A stretch of DNA of 64,000 bases from Sphingobacteriales bacterium (GTDB taxonomy: Bacteria > Bacteroidota > Bacteroidia > Chitinophagales > Chitinophagaceae): NCBI GenBank assembly GCA_027484425.1, contig JAIXSZ010000033.1, forward strand, positions 1 to 64,000, written 5' to 3'. The notes beneath the pieces are model-generated. The model saw nothing but the letters and a program-made list of their open reading frames with translations, was not told the DNA's origin and ran no database searches. The translations under genes and the position numbers were made by a program. Below, piece by piece: positions 1 through 8,372 of the stretch. How positions within the stretch are numbered: position 1 is the first letter of the stretch; each line of letters starts with the position of its first letter.

Positions 1-78
1 CTGAACAACTTTCCTCATCAGAGAAAACTCGTATTTAAACGTTGAGCCTCTTTTGCCCGGTTTGATATTTTTTTCCAT
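1..78 (-). CDS. N-terminal fragment of an unidentified gene cut by the window edge
   Basis: Reading the minus strand from an ATG at 78 gives 26 codons without a stop before the window ends. The start of the protein (MEKNIKPGKRGSTFKYE...) is basic and resembles the N-termini of some transposase OrfA proteins, but this is too short to assign. It lies divergent to the small gene and serine recombinase, and a short hairpin (ACACG / CGTGT at about 81-96) sits just upstream of its start. It may belong to an insertion sequence or to the element that carries the serine recombinase. Confidence 0.4.
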   Translation of the reverse strand, partial: MEKNIKPGKRGSTFKYEFSLMRKVVQ

Positions 79-146
79 AAACACGCTTTTTGCGTGTCAA
101 CCTATATCAGGACAAGACATGAAAAACGTTTAATACAATAATGTAA

Positions 147-206
147 ATCGAGGAAATTTTGGACTGATCGAGGAAATATCGGCCTAATCGGGGAGAATCG
201 ATCCAA
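147..206. repeat. three tandem 20-bp repeats
   Basis: Units start at 147, 167 and 187, exactly 20 bp apart. The first two begin with the identical 11-mer ATCGAGGAAAT; the third begins ATCGGGGAGAAT. They lie between the divergent partial gene at the window edge and the recombinase operon. Repeats like this occur at the ends of some insertion sequences (IS21-type ends carry internal repeats) and as binding sites of recombination or replication proteins. The sequence alone does not decide which. Confidence 0.6.
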
Positions 207-260
207 TACGTGAAAGTGAGTTTTCCTACCGTTTTACCTTGCATCTCATTTCAAAAAATT

Positions 261-476
261 ATGACTATGACGATAGAACAACTAAGGAAGTACAAAGGAT
301 GCGAACATTTTTCGGATGTGGAGGCGCAAGAAATTGTGGGAAACTTAAGAACATTTGCTAAAACAATTATCGAAGTGTGGCACGATAATTGTATTGATAG
401 TCAACAGATTATGAATGAAAATAAAATTAAAACCGACAATTCGCTGATAATCAACGAAATAAATAAAGCAGCATGA
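261..476 (+). CDS. small protein translationally coupled to the serine recombinase
   Basis: A protein of 71 residues starting at ATG 261 (MTMTIEQLRKYKG...). A GTG at 210 would add 17 residues, but the ATG gives a compact, helix-rich soluble protein. I do not recognise a named domain. Its stop overlaps the start of the serine recombinase in an ATGA arrangement (473-476), so the two are almost certainly co-translated. A role as accessory factor or regulator of the recombinase is an inference from that coupling only. Confidence 0.65.
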   Translation: MTMTIEQLRKYKGCEHFSDVEAQEIVGNLRTFAKTIIEVWHDNCIDSQQIMNENKIKTDNSLIINEINKAA

Positions 477-2089
477 ACGATATATCGAAATTTGGCAGGT
501 TTAGTAAAAAAGCTGGCAAACTGTCTATAACCAACAAGATAAAGACAGCCATTATATATACCCGTGTTTCAAGCAAGGAACAGGCAGATAACAACCTTAG
601 TCTTGATGTGCAAAGAAAGGTGATTGAAGAATATGCCAAACGTAACGATATAGTGGTGCTGCAATATTTTGGTGGTACATATGAAAGTGCTAAGACCGAT
701 GGTCGAAAAGAGTTCATGCGAATGCTTGAATTCATCAAGAAAAACAAAGGCAAGGTAAGTCATGTGCTTGTCTACACCCTTGACCGTTTTAGCCGTACCG
801 GAGGAGGTGCAATAAAACTTGCTGAAGATTTAAGGGAAAAATATGGTGTAACCGTATTTGCAGTCACGCAGCCGACCGATACATCTAATGCTAGCGGTGT
901 TTTGCAGCAGAACATACACTTTATCTTCTCGCAATACGACAACCAGCTTAGGAAGCAACGGGCGGTAGCCGGTATGAAAGAGAAATTTGATAAGGGGATA
1001 TGGGTAACACGTCCCCCACAAGGCTATGACATCGTCAAAACGAACGGGGAGCGAAAGATTGTAGTCAATGCCATTGGCAAGAAGCTGCGAAAGGCTTTCC
1101 TATGGAAAGCGGATGGGTTAAAGAATGAGGACATCATTGAACGCCTCAATGCTATGGGCATGTCCATGTACAAACAACAACTAAGTAAAGTCTTGAGGAA
1201 CCCATTTTACTGCGGTCTGGTTTGTCATGGGCTGATGGAGGGCAAGGTCATAGCTGGTACACATGAGAAACTGATCTCGCAGGATATATTCATGAAGGTG
1301 AATAATATCAATGAGGAGGCCGGTGGATATGGCGTTCCACATAAAAGAGAGCGGGAAGCATTGCCACTGAAAATCTTCGTCAGATGTGCTGCGTGTAACG
1401 AACCTTTTACGGGATACATAGTAAAGGCCAAAAACCTCTGGTATTACAAGTGCCGTAAGAATGGCTGCAAGTGTAATAAAAGTGCCAAAAAATTGCATCA
1501 ACTGTTTCAGGACTTCATTAGTCAATACTGCCTGAAGCCAGAACTTACAGAGCCGCTAAAAGCTGAAATTATAGAGGTATGGAATGAGATCAATAAAGAG
1601 AATGTAGAGCTTGAAAAGAATTACAAAGAGCAATTGAGTGAAGTCAACAAGAAGTTGGATAAGATCGAAGAGAAACACTATGTATTGGAAGAAATGAACA
1701 AAGAAACCTTCCAGAAATTCTACTTCAAATACAAGCAGGAACAGAAAGAAGCAGCCGATCAATTAGCAAAAGTGACTTCAGAAATATCTAACCCTGAAGT
1801 GATAGCCGAAAAGGCGGTTACTATTTCTACGGAACTCAATACAGCATGGGCTTCCGGCGATGTTAAGAGAAAAGAACAGCTTCAAAAACTACTGTTTCCT
1901 GAAGGAATTGTGTACGACCTGAAAAACAACACATTTCGAACCGACCGTATAAATGTGATTTTTATGCTTATGGCGCAACTGGCAAACAATACAGGGGCAA
2001 AAGAAAAGGGACAAACAAATGCTTTAGCATGTTTGTCCCTTTCTGCGGAGAGAGAGGGAAATCGCCCCATGTACTCTCCACCAAGCTAG
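473..2089 (+). CDS. large serine recombinase
   Basis: A 538-residue site-specific recombinase. The N-terminal resolvase domain shows the Y-x-R-V-S active-site motif (Ser33 probably the nucleophile) and the TLDRFSR segment. A recombinase domain follows (about 170-290), then a zinc-ribbon with CxxC and C-x5-CxC cysteines (about 305-340) and a long coiled coil (about 360-450), the usual layout of large serine integrases. The last 15 or so codons read through a terminator-like palindrome and a copy of the tRNA-Ser 3' end. Bacteroidota serine recombinase genes often end in an attachment site in this way. It probably belongs to an element extending left of the window, not to the 28-kb island that begins at 2045. 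Confidence 0.93.
   Translation: MNDISKFGRFSKKAGKLSITNKIKTAIIYTRVSSKEQADNNLSLDVQRKVIEEYAKRNDIVVLQYFGGTYESAKTDGRKEFMRMLEFIKKNKGKVSHVLVYTLDRFSRTGGGAIKLAEDLREKYGVTVFAVTQPTDTSNASGVLQQNIHFIFSQYDNQLRKQRAVAGMKEKFDKGIWVTRPPQGYDIVKTNGERKIVVNAIGKKLRKAFLWKADGLKNEDIIERLNAMGMSMYKQQLSKVLRNPFYCGLVCHGLMEGKVIAGTHEKLISQDIFMKVNNINEEAGGYGVPHKREREALPLKIFVRCAACNEPFTGYIVKAKNLWYYKCRKNGCKCNKSAKKLHQLFQDFISQYCLKPELTEPLKAEIIEVWNEINKENVELEKNYKEQLSEVNKKLDKIEEKHYVLEEMNKETFQKFYFKYKQEQKEAADQLAKVTSEISNPEVIAEKAVTISTELNTAWASGDVKRKEQLQKLLFPEGIVYDLKNNTFRTDRINVIFMLMAQLANNTGAKEKGQTNALACLSLSAEREGNRPMYSPPS
2005..2042 (-). terminator. terminator-like hairpin beside the left attachment repeat
   Basis: Arms AAAGGGACAAAC (2005-2016) and GTTTGTCCCTTT (2031-2042) pair perfectly. 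They are extended by ATGC/GCAT with a two-base bulge and a TTTA loop. Read on the minus strand it follows the tRNA-Ser-derived 15-mer and is followed by CTTTT, as a tRNA terminator would be. It lies inside the 3' end of the serine recombinase gene. Confidence 0.6.
2045..2059. repeat. left attachment-site repeat (attL candidate)
   Basis: The 15-mer GCGGAGAGAGAGGGA is identical to 30416-30430, where it forms the 3' end of tRNA-Ser. The two copies enclose about 28.4 kb carrying a tyrosine integrase next to the tRNA copy. That is the standard geometry of an element integrated into a tRNA 3' end. The sequence is purine-rich, but an exact 15-bp match in these two positions is unlikely by chance. 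Confidence 0.8.
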
Positions 2090-2199
2090 GCAAGCGTTTC
2101 AGGAATTGCTACATATAATTTTGGTCAAGAGAATGACATGCTGATGCTGGTTAAGAAATTGTGTTTAAAATTGTTCAAGTGACAAATTGTAAGCTACTG

Positions 2200-2970
2200 C
2201 TATTTACAAAGCTGTTCTATGTAATTGATATGTGTCGATAAAATCCGAGATAAGTCTTGCCCCTTATAAGGTTGAGATGCAAACCTTGAATATGGCAAAA
2301 TATCATTTTTTGTTCGCAATACAAGATGCCCGATTTCTTCAATTAAGCCTTTACTTTTCAATGTTTTCCAGTCTGCTTTTTCATGATTCATTTTCCCGAT
2401 AAAGGAAGTTATTACACCTGCAAGTTCTTCAACCTGCATAACTGTCCTGTCATACCTATCTGCTAGTTCTGTGTGACGATTTAATGTAAGCGTGTATAGA
2501 GCGTAGTTTACAAGCCTATTAAGGAATCTCTTACTCTGATAAAATGGATTTTCTCTGTAGAGTTCGAATTGGTCTAAGTCAACGGAACCTTTTTTCTTAA
2601 ATAGGCGATTTCTATCTGCGACCTCTTCCTTTGTCTCACGAAGAGAATCTAAACATAAATCAAATGTCTGAAATACTTGGGTATCAGTTATTGATTTCAT
2701 ATCTGCCGCTTGTTTGCTAATGTCGCCAAGAACTTTTTCTACGCGAGATTCAATATTTGATAAAGTTGAGGATACACGTTCCTGCTTACTTACACGAAAA
2801 TATTGTCCCGTCATCCAACTTACAAAAAAGAAAGTAGGCATACCTATGTTGACTAAAGTCGTAAATTTACCTAATTGAGGTGTTGTGTCATGGGTCAATA
2901 TTGTCCACAGGATTGCCACTAATAATGGCACCCAAAATTCTCGTAATATTTGCTTTAAAATCTTCATCAT
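2200..2970 (-). CDS. membrane-anchored protein of unknown function
   Basis: A protein of 256 residues. Two hydrophobic helices lie near the N-terminus (about 12-25 and 38-55), followed by a long, charged, helical cytoplasmic region with a likely coiled coil (about 60-120). I do not recognise the family. It is the first gene inside the island from the left repeat and stands alone, a typical cargo position. Two membrane helices plus a helical domain would suit a membrane effector of phage defence, but nothing in the sequence proves that. Confidence 0.7.
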   Translation of the reverse strand: MMKILKQILREFWVPLLVAILWTILTHDTTPQLGKFTTLVNIGMPTFFFVSWMTGQYFRVSKQERVSSTLSNIESRVEKVLGDISKQAADMKSITDTQVFQTFDLCLDSLRETKEEVADRNRLFKKKGSVDLDQFELYRENPFYQSKRFLNRLVNYALYTLTLNRHTELADRYDRTVMQVEELAGVITSFIGKMNHEKADWKTLKSKGLIEEIGHLVLRTKNDILPYSRFASQPYKGQDLSRILSTHINYIEQLCK

Positions 2971-3367
2971 TTCCCGAACTTAATTATTTTCAAATATAGC
3001 GCAAACAACCCACAACTATTCTTCAGTTTTCTTTCTCGAAGTATGGGAACAAATTGATTGTTTTCACTGCAATCCAGGTTTGCTGAATAGGAATACAGTT
3101 ACTAGCAGCATACGATTTTCCCGTAGGCAGATAATAACAGTATCCTAAGCAGCGTGCGTTTGCTTTCAGGGGCATTTGAGATTTAAGAGAGCGATTCCGT
3201 CTCAAAGAAACATGCTGGTTGGACGGTCATTTACCCATAAATTTTGGCTACCGACCAAACCCGCACAAAAGAAATACAACATAACTCTCTGTGCCGTCTA
3301 AGTAATACTAGCACCCATGCCAACCAATACGGGACTGGTCGCGCCAGGTTTGTTTTAGTACATTGGC
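2971..3367. other. non-coding or weakly coding gap
   Basis: About 400 bp. A 60-codon minus-strand reading frame (3023-3205) has a basic N-terminus and no recognisable domain; I do not call it a gene. The remainder holds no clear gene, terminator or repeat. Confidence 0.5.
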
Positions 3368-3613
3368 TCAGAAACTGGCAACGATTGTAAAGTGGGAATG
3401 GGCGTAGATGCCCGAATTTGTTATGAACAGCAGTTCGTCCTGTTCAGTGACTCCCACCTCGTCCACATAAATAGACATTCCTTTTCTTAGACCCAGGTAA
3501 TCTTCTCTGCATGTAACTCTGAATGGCGTGTAAAGCTGTCTTATTCTCCCTAAAGAATTGACAATGAGGATACTGTTATGGCTGCAATAACTGACTGTGT
3601 AGTCCTGTTCCAT
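3368..3613 (-). CDS. small hypothetical protein
   Basis: A protein of 81 residues, ATG at 3613 and stop 7 bp past the end of the DUF3871 gene in the same direction, so probably the last gene of that operon. The composition is beta-rich and soluble, with no known domain. One copy of the island-wide ACCCAGGT motif falls inside it (3491-3498). Confidence 0.6.
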   Translation of the reverse strand: MEQDYTVSYCSHNSILIVNSLGRIRQLYTPFRVTCREDYLGLRKGMSIYVDEVGVTEQDELLFITNSGIYAHSHFTIVASF

Positions 3614-3619
3614 ACGCAG

Positions 3620-4612
3620 TCAATTTAAGTACCAGCAATCAGCCTTATTTTGCAATGCTGCCATCAGCTCTCTTGTTAGATTAAAAGCATTAGCACTGCG
3701 ATCCAGAAAGTTGTCGATGTAGGAGCTTCTGTTGGCACCAGTAAGAAGGTTGTACAATCTCCATAGGTTTATGCTACCATCGCTATTACAGCTGAAGTTG
3801 TTATCCGTAAAATAGTCTTTACAAACGGCATTTAGTTGTGCATCCCCTAAGCCTAATTCTGCTATACCTTGTTTGGCACCGTCAGGCATATGCTTGTACA
3901 TACGAGCCCTACCAACGAGTTGTGCGAACTGGCTCTCTGATAGAGTATACTGCTGAAAACGTTCTAGTTCACCTGCCGTATGCACAGCGTCAAACTCCAT
4001 TATGAGTGCTTCGATGGCATTGTACAGGGCTTCAACGCTCTTTACTTTCAGGTTGCCGAGGTAGCCGTCTGTGGACACACAAAGGTTGGTACATACGAGG
4101 TTCTTGAACCCGATGAACACCTTAAAATGCTGCTCCGAATTCTTAGTCATTAGGCTGTCGAGATTGTAGCTTTTTACACCACCGATTGTCAAATTGAGCC
4201 TATTTCCCTCTATTTCATTGCTAATTGACGGCAGCTCTATCAGGAAAGCACACCTTTCATAATATAGCGTTTTTTCGTGATCTAGCAGGTCTTTAGCGGG
4301 CTTATTACGGGCGTCTGGCACTCTTCCCTTGATAGGGTGCGATAGCCTGATATTCGGGCGCAGAATGGTCTCCCCCTTGAATATACCGCTCACTGCCTGC
4401 ATGGTTGCATCAATGAACTCACCGTGCGATATAGCTGGCTCATTCTCTTTAACGAACACTGGAATTATGTGTTTGTTGTTCAAATCGTGTAGCGATCCAC
4501 TTATGGTATTAGCCTCGACAAATGCCATGCCAGAGGACTGTATTTCTTCCATTACTTCAGCAATGGTTTCGCCTATTTGTACTGGCTCTTTAGTAACTGT
4601 ATGTAGTTCCAT
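3620..4612 (-). CDS. DUF3871 family protein
   Basis: A protein of 330 residues from the ATG at 4612; an upstream TTG would overlap the preceding gene. The sequence matches my knowledge of DUF3871, a family found in Bacteroidota mobile elements next to RecA-like ATPases. Biochemical function is unknown. The start lies immediately after the stop of the ATPase gene, so the two are co-transcribed. A role in element DNA replication or recombination is inferred from this pairing. Confidence 0.75.
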   Translation of the reverse strand: MELHTVTKEPVQIGETIAEVMEEIQSSGMAFVEANTISGSLHDLNNKHIIPVFVKENEPAISHGEFIDATMQAVSGIFKGETILRPNIRLSHPIKGRVPDARNKPAKDLLDHEKTLYYERCAFLIELPSISNEIEGNRLNLTIGGVKSYNLDSLMTKNSEQHFKVFIGFKNLVCTNLCVSTDGYLGNLKVKSVEALYNAIEALIMEFDAVHTAGELERFQQYTLSESQFAQLVGRARMYKHMPDGAKQGIAELGLGDAQLNAVCKDYFTDNNFSCNSDGSINLWRLYNLLTGANRSSYIDNFLDRSANAFNLTRELMAALQNKADCWYLN

Positions 4613-4613
4613 G

Positions 4614-5471
4614 TTACGGTTGGTTTGGTTGGTTAACAATATTGTTTAGTTGCTGCTTACGGGCAGTGAATTCAGAGGTGAGCACTTGTTGAAACTTGGG
4701 GTAAGAGTAATACAGTGCATTCAGGTCAGAGATAGTAGCGCATGTTCGGATCATTTGCAGCATTTGTTCATAAGTAATCGGCACCTCGGCATCTTGTCCC
4801 ATTTCACACCATTCCAAAAGCATATCACCAGTTTGAATAGTTGGGATAAACTCAGGTTTACCACCAAATAATCCAGTGCGGTCTTTCGATACCTTGGCTC
4901 GGTGCATCATATCCAGTTCCCATACAACGCTAAATTCGTATTCAAGGTTTTCCCTCTGCACCGATTTCATGCCTACTTTCTCAGGAACCATTTTGCCATT
5001 CTTTTCAGATAATACATACTCTGTTTTGGTGCGGATAGTACAGAGGCAATGTGCACTCGATTGTAGGATTTTGTTTACAAATGCGTCATGCCTTGGAAGT
5101 GCTTTTGCCCAGTTAGTAAAGGAGTTTCCTTGCAAAGAGCTGTGATAGTCTAATATGAAATCCCATTCGTGTGAAACTGAATCAATGATGATTACTTCGA
5201 TGCCTGCATCCATGCAGATTTCTATTCCCTGTATGTAACGTTCGGGGGAATATGGTGGTTCCAAGGAGAGTGTTTTGAATGGACCCAGGTTAGCGTATAA
5301 GTCAGCAGAACGATTTTCGGTGTCGATAACTGCTATTTTCTCCCATGCTCCACATAGCCCATAGGCAATTAGTAAAGCCGATTTTGTCTTTCCACTGCCC
5401 GACGGACCTTGCAGGGCACACTTTAATTTGGCTTTCCGTCTTGAAGCTTGGTTTAGTTGCATTGTATGCAT
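4614..5471 (-). CDS. phage-type RecA-like ATP-binding protein (AAA_24 type)
   Basis: A protein of 285 residues. Walker A GPSGSGKTK lies at 22-30 and Walker B is the hydrophobic strand IIIIDS (about 95-100), followed by a His-Glu (SHEW), as in phage-encoded RecA-like (Sak4/AAA_24) ATPases. These proteins usually help single-strand annealing or recombination in phages and integrative elements. A terminator-like hairpin separates it from the upstream small gene, and DUF3871 follows directly. Two ATGs three codons apart (5471 and 5462) are equally possible starts. Confidence 0.8.
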   Translation of the reverse strand: MHTMQLNQASRRKAKLKCALQGPSGSGKTKSALLIAYGLCGAWEKIAVIDTENRSADLYANLGPFKTLSLEPPYSPERYIQGIEICMDAGIEVIIIDSVSHEWDFILDYHSSLQGNSFTNWAKALPRHDAFVNKILQSSAHCLCTIRTKTEYVLSEKNGKMVPEKVGMKSVQRENLEYEFSVVWELDMMHRAKVSKDRTGLFGGKPEFIPTIQTGDMLLEWCEMGQDAEVPITYEQMLQMIRTCATISDLNALYYSYPKFQQVLTSEFTARKQQLNNIVNQPNQP

Positions 5472-5481
5472 GTTTAAGAGT

Positions 5482-5517
5482 GAAAAAAAGAGTAGGGGCA
5501 GCCAAAGCCACCCCTAC
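5482..5517 (-). terminator. Rho-independent terminator
   Basis: GTAGGGG (5492-5498) pairs with CCCCTAC (5511-5517). On the minus strand the stem is followed by TCTTTTTTTC. It terminates or attenuates transcription between the 131-residue gene and the RecA-like ATPase gene downstream. Confidence 0.7.
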
Positions 5518-5520
5518 CAA

Positions 5521-5916
5521 TTACTGTGTTACTACCTCTTCCGTCGTTTCCTCTTTGAGAATTTCAGACGTTTTTGAATAGTCGGTAGCCTTCTGCCGTG
5601 GCTGATTGTAACGCCTTGCACCCTCGGGCTGATAGTCCCAACGATATGACATTAGCGTTACTTCACCTGTCTCCCTGATAGTGAACTCATATGGCTCACA
5701 GGAAACACGCTCTATTGAGCCTGCCATCTGTTTATTTACCATGCGTTCGGCAGTCATTTCGTCGAATGTGCTACTGATTGTGCACCTCCTTACTGTCGCA
5801 TAGAACCTGCCTGTGTTCTGCGATTGCACCATTTCAATTTCTCCTTCGAGCTCAAGAGCGACATAAGGCTTGCCTTCTTTAGGGGTTTTGAGGCTGTACC
5901 CAACAACTTGTACCAT
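5521..5916 (-). CDS. hypothetical protein upstream of the RecA-like ATPase
   Basis: A protein of 131 residues, rich in beta-strand residues over the first 100 with an acidic/Thr-rich tail ending in EEVVTQ. The size, the strand-rich body and the acidic tail recall single-stranded-DNA-binding proteins beside phage annealing ATPases, but I see no diagnostic OB-fold motif, so this is a guess. It is in the same orientation as the ATPase/DUF3871 genes and probably belongs to the same module. Confidence 0.65.
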   Translation of the reverse strand: MVQVVGYSLKTPKEGKPYVALELEGEIEMVQSQNTGRFYATVRRCTISSTFDEMTAERMVNKQMAGSIERVSCEPYEFTIRETGEVTLMSYRWDYQPEGARRYNQPRQKATDYSKTSEILKEETTEEVVTQ

Positions 5917-6485
5917 AAAATAACTGGTTTTAATTAGTGATTTAATAAAAGTGAGTGAACGGATGGCGGGTAGTCCCCCAATCCTTCATCGAGGACGGGT
6001 CAATAGCTAAGGGTGGTAGTTGCGGACAGACATATACGGTACATGTTTTATCTTCCACTATAGAAAAACCATAAGATAAAAGGTGTACTGAAAGGAAAGG
6101 GGGGCATGTCTGTATTTGGAACCTGGGTCGAGGTTTAGAGGATGGGCGGGTTTGAAAATTGGGGGAAAATTGTCGGAGCTGCCACATGGACAACTTCAGC
6201 CTGACTACTAAATTGTAACCTAAATCAATATCAGGATGATCACTAACCATAAGCTGTTTCACAATGAAGAGGATGACAATGCATATAGCGGCAATATCAG
6301 CGTTTCCTGGCAAACACAGGCAGCAAAAGAAGGAAACCTTGCATACATTGAACTCAAATTTATAGACAAGGACATGATTCGGCAATCCAAAATTGAATAG
6401 CTTCGCTCAGCAACAAGTTATACTTCTGAAGAGTGTGATAGCCGATTGAGACTTTAACCTTTATTGAGTGGTTGATGCATTATGA
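5917..6485. other. 570-bp intergenic region with island repeats
   Basis: It holds an inverted repeat TTTTATCTT/AAGATAAAA (6046-6054 and 6073-6081), one copy of a 15-mer shared with 24493-24507 (6075-6089), one ACCTGGGT motif (6121-6128) and a possible small plus-strand gene (6236-6400). A minus-strand frame spanning 5942-6385 has Cys/Pro/Phe-rich composition unlike a real protein and was rejected. Confidence 0.6.
6236..6400 (+). CDS. possible 54-residue protein
   Basis: ATG at 6236, stop TAG at 6398-6400. The product is soluble and acidic/polar with a normal composition (MITNHKLFHNEEDD... ending KIE). It is better protein-like than anything on the opposite strand, but I see no ribosome-binding evidence or domain. 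It may be a small regulator or an accidental open frame. Confidence 0.35.
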   Translation: MITNHKLFHNEEDDNAYSGNISVSWQTQAAKEGNLAYIELKFIDKDMIRQSKIE

Positions 6486-7421
6486 TCAGTCATGAATATA
6501 CCTTTCAAAGCACCATCCCAACCACACTTCGAGGTCTAACTTATCCGATTCATTTTGTGCATTGAGAGCGCTGTTAGCACTCATACTGGATTCTAAAAAT
6601 GACTGATAAGTAATTGGCAGGAATTTCGGACCAGAATTGTCATTGAGCAAAGTAATGTAATCTTTGGCCACATCTCCCATATGGGTATTTCCCTTAGGAT
6701 AAAGCATTACCAATGTAAAGTGCTTGTATTTATCAGGGTGTCTTTGCTTTATACTTTCCCCCAACATATGATTGCGCCACACTTGTCTGTACCTGTCGGT
6801 AATTAATAAAGGGTAAAATTCGGGCTTATATACGTTACTAAGCTCTGTTACCTTCCAATATAGGCTTGTAGAATTTATTATTTCTTCAGCCTCTTTTGAC
6901 TTTGACTTTAATGGGTAATCGCCTTCGGTGTACTTAACTTCAACACCTACTATGCCAAGGCTTCCATCCTTATGTTTATATTCGATGTAAACATCAAATG
7001 ATGTTCTATCATTTAGGTATGCTATCATAGGCGAAGGTGCATACTCAATGATAATTTTTTCAACATAAACAATTACATCGTTCATATAAGTGTTCAATAC
7101 TTTAGCCAATAGTTCTTTATGAAAACCAAATGGCACAAATAAATTGAAGGGAATATGCTCACTCCTCAATATATCGCAATAAAGAGACTTTTTTGATTTA
7201 GGATACCTTGCCCTTACAGCTTCCCCAACCCATTTGATGGGATAAAAATTGTGGAGTCCTATATGCCCATCTTCATCAGATATCTTTGTACCATACAGGT
7301 CCACGAAGTCAATCTGTTGCATGTAGATTTCACGAAACTGTGATTGGCGCGCCCTTGCTCTGGCTTTAAATCCAGTAGGGTCAATTGTGTTATCATTATT
7401 GTATGGGATTGGCTTTCTCAT
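6486..7421 (-). CDS. PD-(D/E)XK-type putative restriction endonuclease (PGN_0703-like)
   Basis: A protein of 311 residues. The candidate catalytic core is Asp143 in the SFDVYIEY strand, followed by Glu161-x-Lys163 in GVEVKYTEGD, which fits the PD-(D/E)XK nuclease signature. The overall sequence resembles the PGN_0703 family of putative restriction enzymes. It lies 17 bp downstream of the GIY-YIG gene in the same direction, so the two probably form an operon. No methyltransferase accompanies it, so protection of self DNA would need another route, such as the phosphorothioate modification next door. Family call moderately sure; target unknown. Confidence 0.7.
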   Translation of the reverse strand: MRKPIPYNNDNTIDPTGFKARARARQSQFREIYMQQIDFVDLYGTKISDEDGHIGLHNFYPIKWVGEAVRARYPKSKKSLYCDILRSEHIPFNLFVPFGFHKELLAKVLNTYMNDVIVYVEKIIIEYAPSPMIAYLNDRTSFDVYIEYKHKDGSLGIVGVEVKYTEGDYPLKSKSKEAEEIINSTSLYWKVTELSNVYKPEFYPLLITDRYRQVWRNHMLGESIKQRHPDKYKHFTLVMLYPKGNTHMGDVAKDYITLLNDNSGPKFLPITYQSFLESSMSANSALNAQNESDKLDLEVWLGWCFERYIHD

Positions 7422-7438
7422 TGGTTTAAATTTAGTAA

Positions 7439-8287
7439 TTACTCACATGCTATCCTAATACAATCGGCTCGTGCATTTCTAAGTATTTCCAAAGCAGCTG
7501 GGTTATGCGTTATATTAAGTAGCGGAAGGTGCTCGTTTATTAAAGACTTTTCCACAGATTCAAGGTCGCCCATGAATTCAACCCAATTCACTGCTAGGTT
7601 TGCATTGATCCATTTAACTATAGCTTCTTTTGCTTCTAAAGGGAATAAATAGTTTTTCTTGTTTGCTTTGTCCTTCAAAGAGCCTTTAATTGGCTTATAG
7701 CCAAGCATAGCACCAATGCTCCTAAATAGTGTACCATGCCCTTTTGCACGCAATTCCTGCTCAAGGAAACGCACTTTTAGGCTTTTCGTGGCTATACCAA
7801 TGTATAAAATATTGTGTCCCCTGTCAGTCAGTAACGTCGAATATGGTTGTGGGAGTGATGCGACGTTATTGACCCTAATACAGTAAATCCCTGGGCAGTG
7901 AGGTACAAGGCTATCAATTACTTGGGCGCTCTTAAGGCCTGTTTTACTCATTAATGATATGTAGCTGCCATTATTGGCATTAGCCTCGGGTAATGCTTTT
8001 ACCCTAACTGCTATTTGTGGTGGTGTTTTGGCTATATTATCGCTCGTTCTAACGTTAGTCGAGAGCGGAATGACCCACTCCGTGCCTTTACCTCCTAGTT
8101 GGTATGCGTGAGGTAATAAGCCTTTTCGCAGCAACCCCCTAAGAGGTTTCCCCCTCCTATCTGTGCTGTCATTTAATACCCCAATGCCAGCAAGCATATT
8201 GTTAGCTTCTACTGGGCCTATGCGATCTTTCCTTGTTTTGAGAAGATAATTGTCAATAGCACGGATGATTATTTTGACCTCTGGCAT
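7439..8287 (-). CDS. GIY-YIG nuclease-domain protein
   Basis: A protein of 282 residues. An N-terminal region (1-80) has no recognised domain. The C-terminal half carries GIY (133-135, in PGIYCIR), YIG (162-164) and the following Arg173 of a GIY-YIG endonuclease, with an Asn-Pro-ended C-terminal motif (LLNITHNP). It is the first gene of a two-gene unit with the PD-(D/E)XK gene and is divergent from the helicase cassette across an 85-bp promoter region. Two nuclease types side by side in a defence island suggest a restriction role, which is inferred. Confidence 0.75.
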   Translation of the reverse strand: MPEVKIIIRAIDNYLLKTRKDRIGPVEANNMLAGIGVLNDSTDRRGKPLRGLLRKGLLPHAYQLGGKGTEWVIPLSTNVRTSDNIAKTPPQIAVRVKALPEANANNGSYISLMSKTGLKSAQVIDSLVPHCPGIYCIRVNNVASLPQPYSTLLTDRGHNILYIGIATKSLKVRFLEQELRAKGHGTLFRSIGAMLGYKPIKGSLKDKANKKNYLFPLEAKEAIVKWINANLAVNWVEFMGDLESVEKSLINEHLPLLNITHNPAALEILRNARADCIRIACE

Positions 8288-8330
8288 GTAATACTGTTTG
8301 TAAGGACTATAAATGTAGGCGTTTCTTGTA

Positions 8331-8338
8331 TATATTTG
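8331..8338 (+). promoter_or_regulatory. -7 promoter element for the helicase cassette
   Basis: TATATTTG matches the Bacteroidota -7 consensus TAnnTTTG and lies 35 bp before the helicase ATG in the 85-bp divergent region. No TTTG stands at the expected -33 distance; the nearest is at 8297-8300, about 10 bp too far. Confidence 0.4.
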
Positions 8339-8372
8339 TCAACTATCACTTTCACTAAAGCATTGTTGCAAA

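Noticed and set aside
3023-3205. 60-codon minus-strand frame
   Set aside because: No domain, no coupling with neighbours and no promoter; left as doubtful non-coding DNA.
5942-6385. 147-codon minus-strand open frame
   Set aside because: Composition is rich in Cys, Phe and Pro with no domain; a plus-strand frame of normal composition and several repeats lie in the same stretch.
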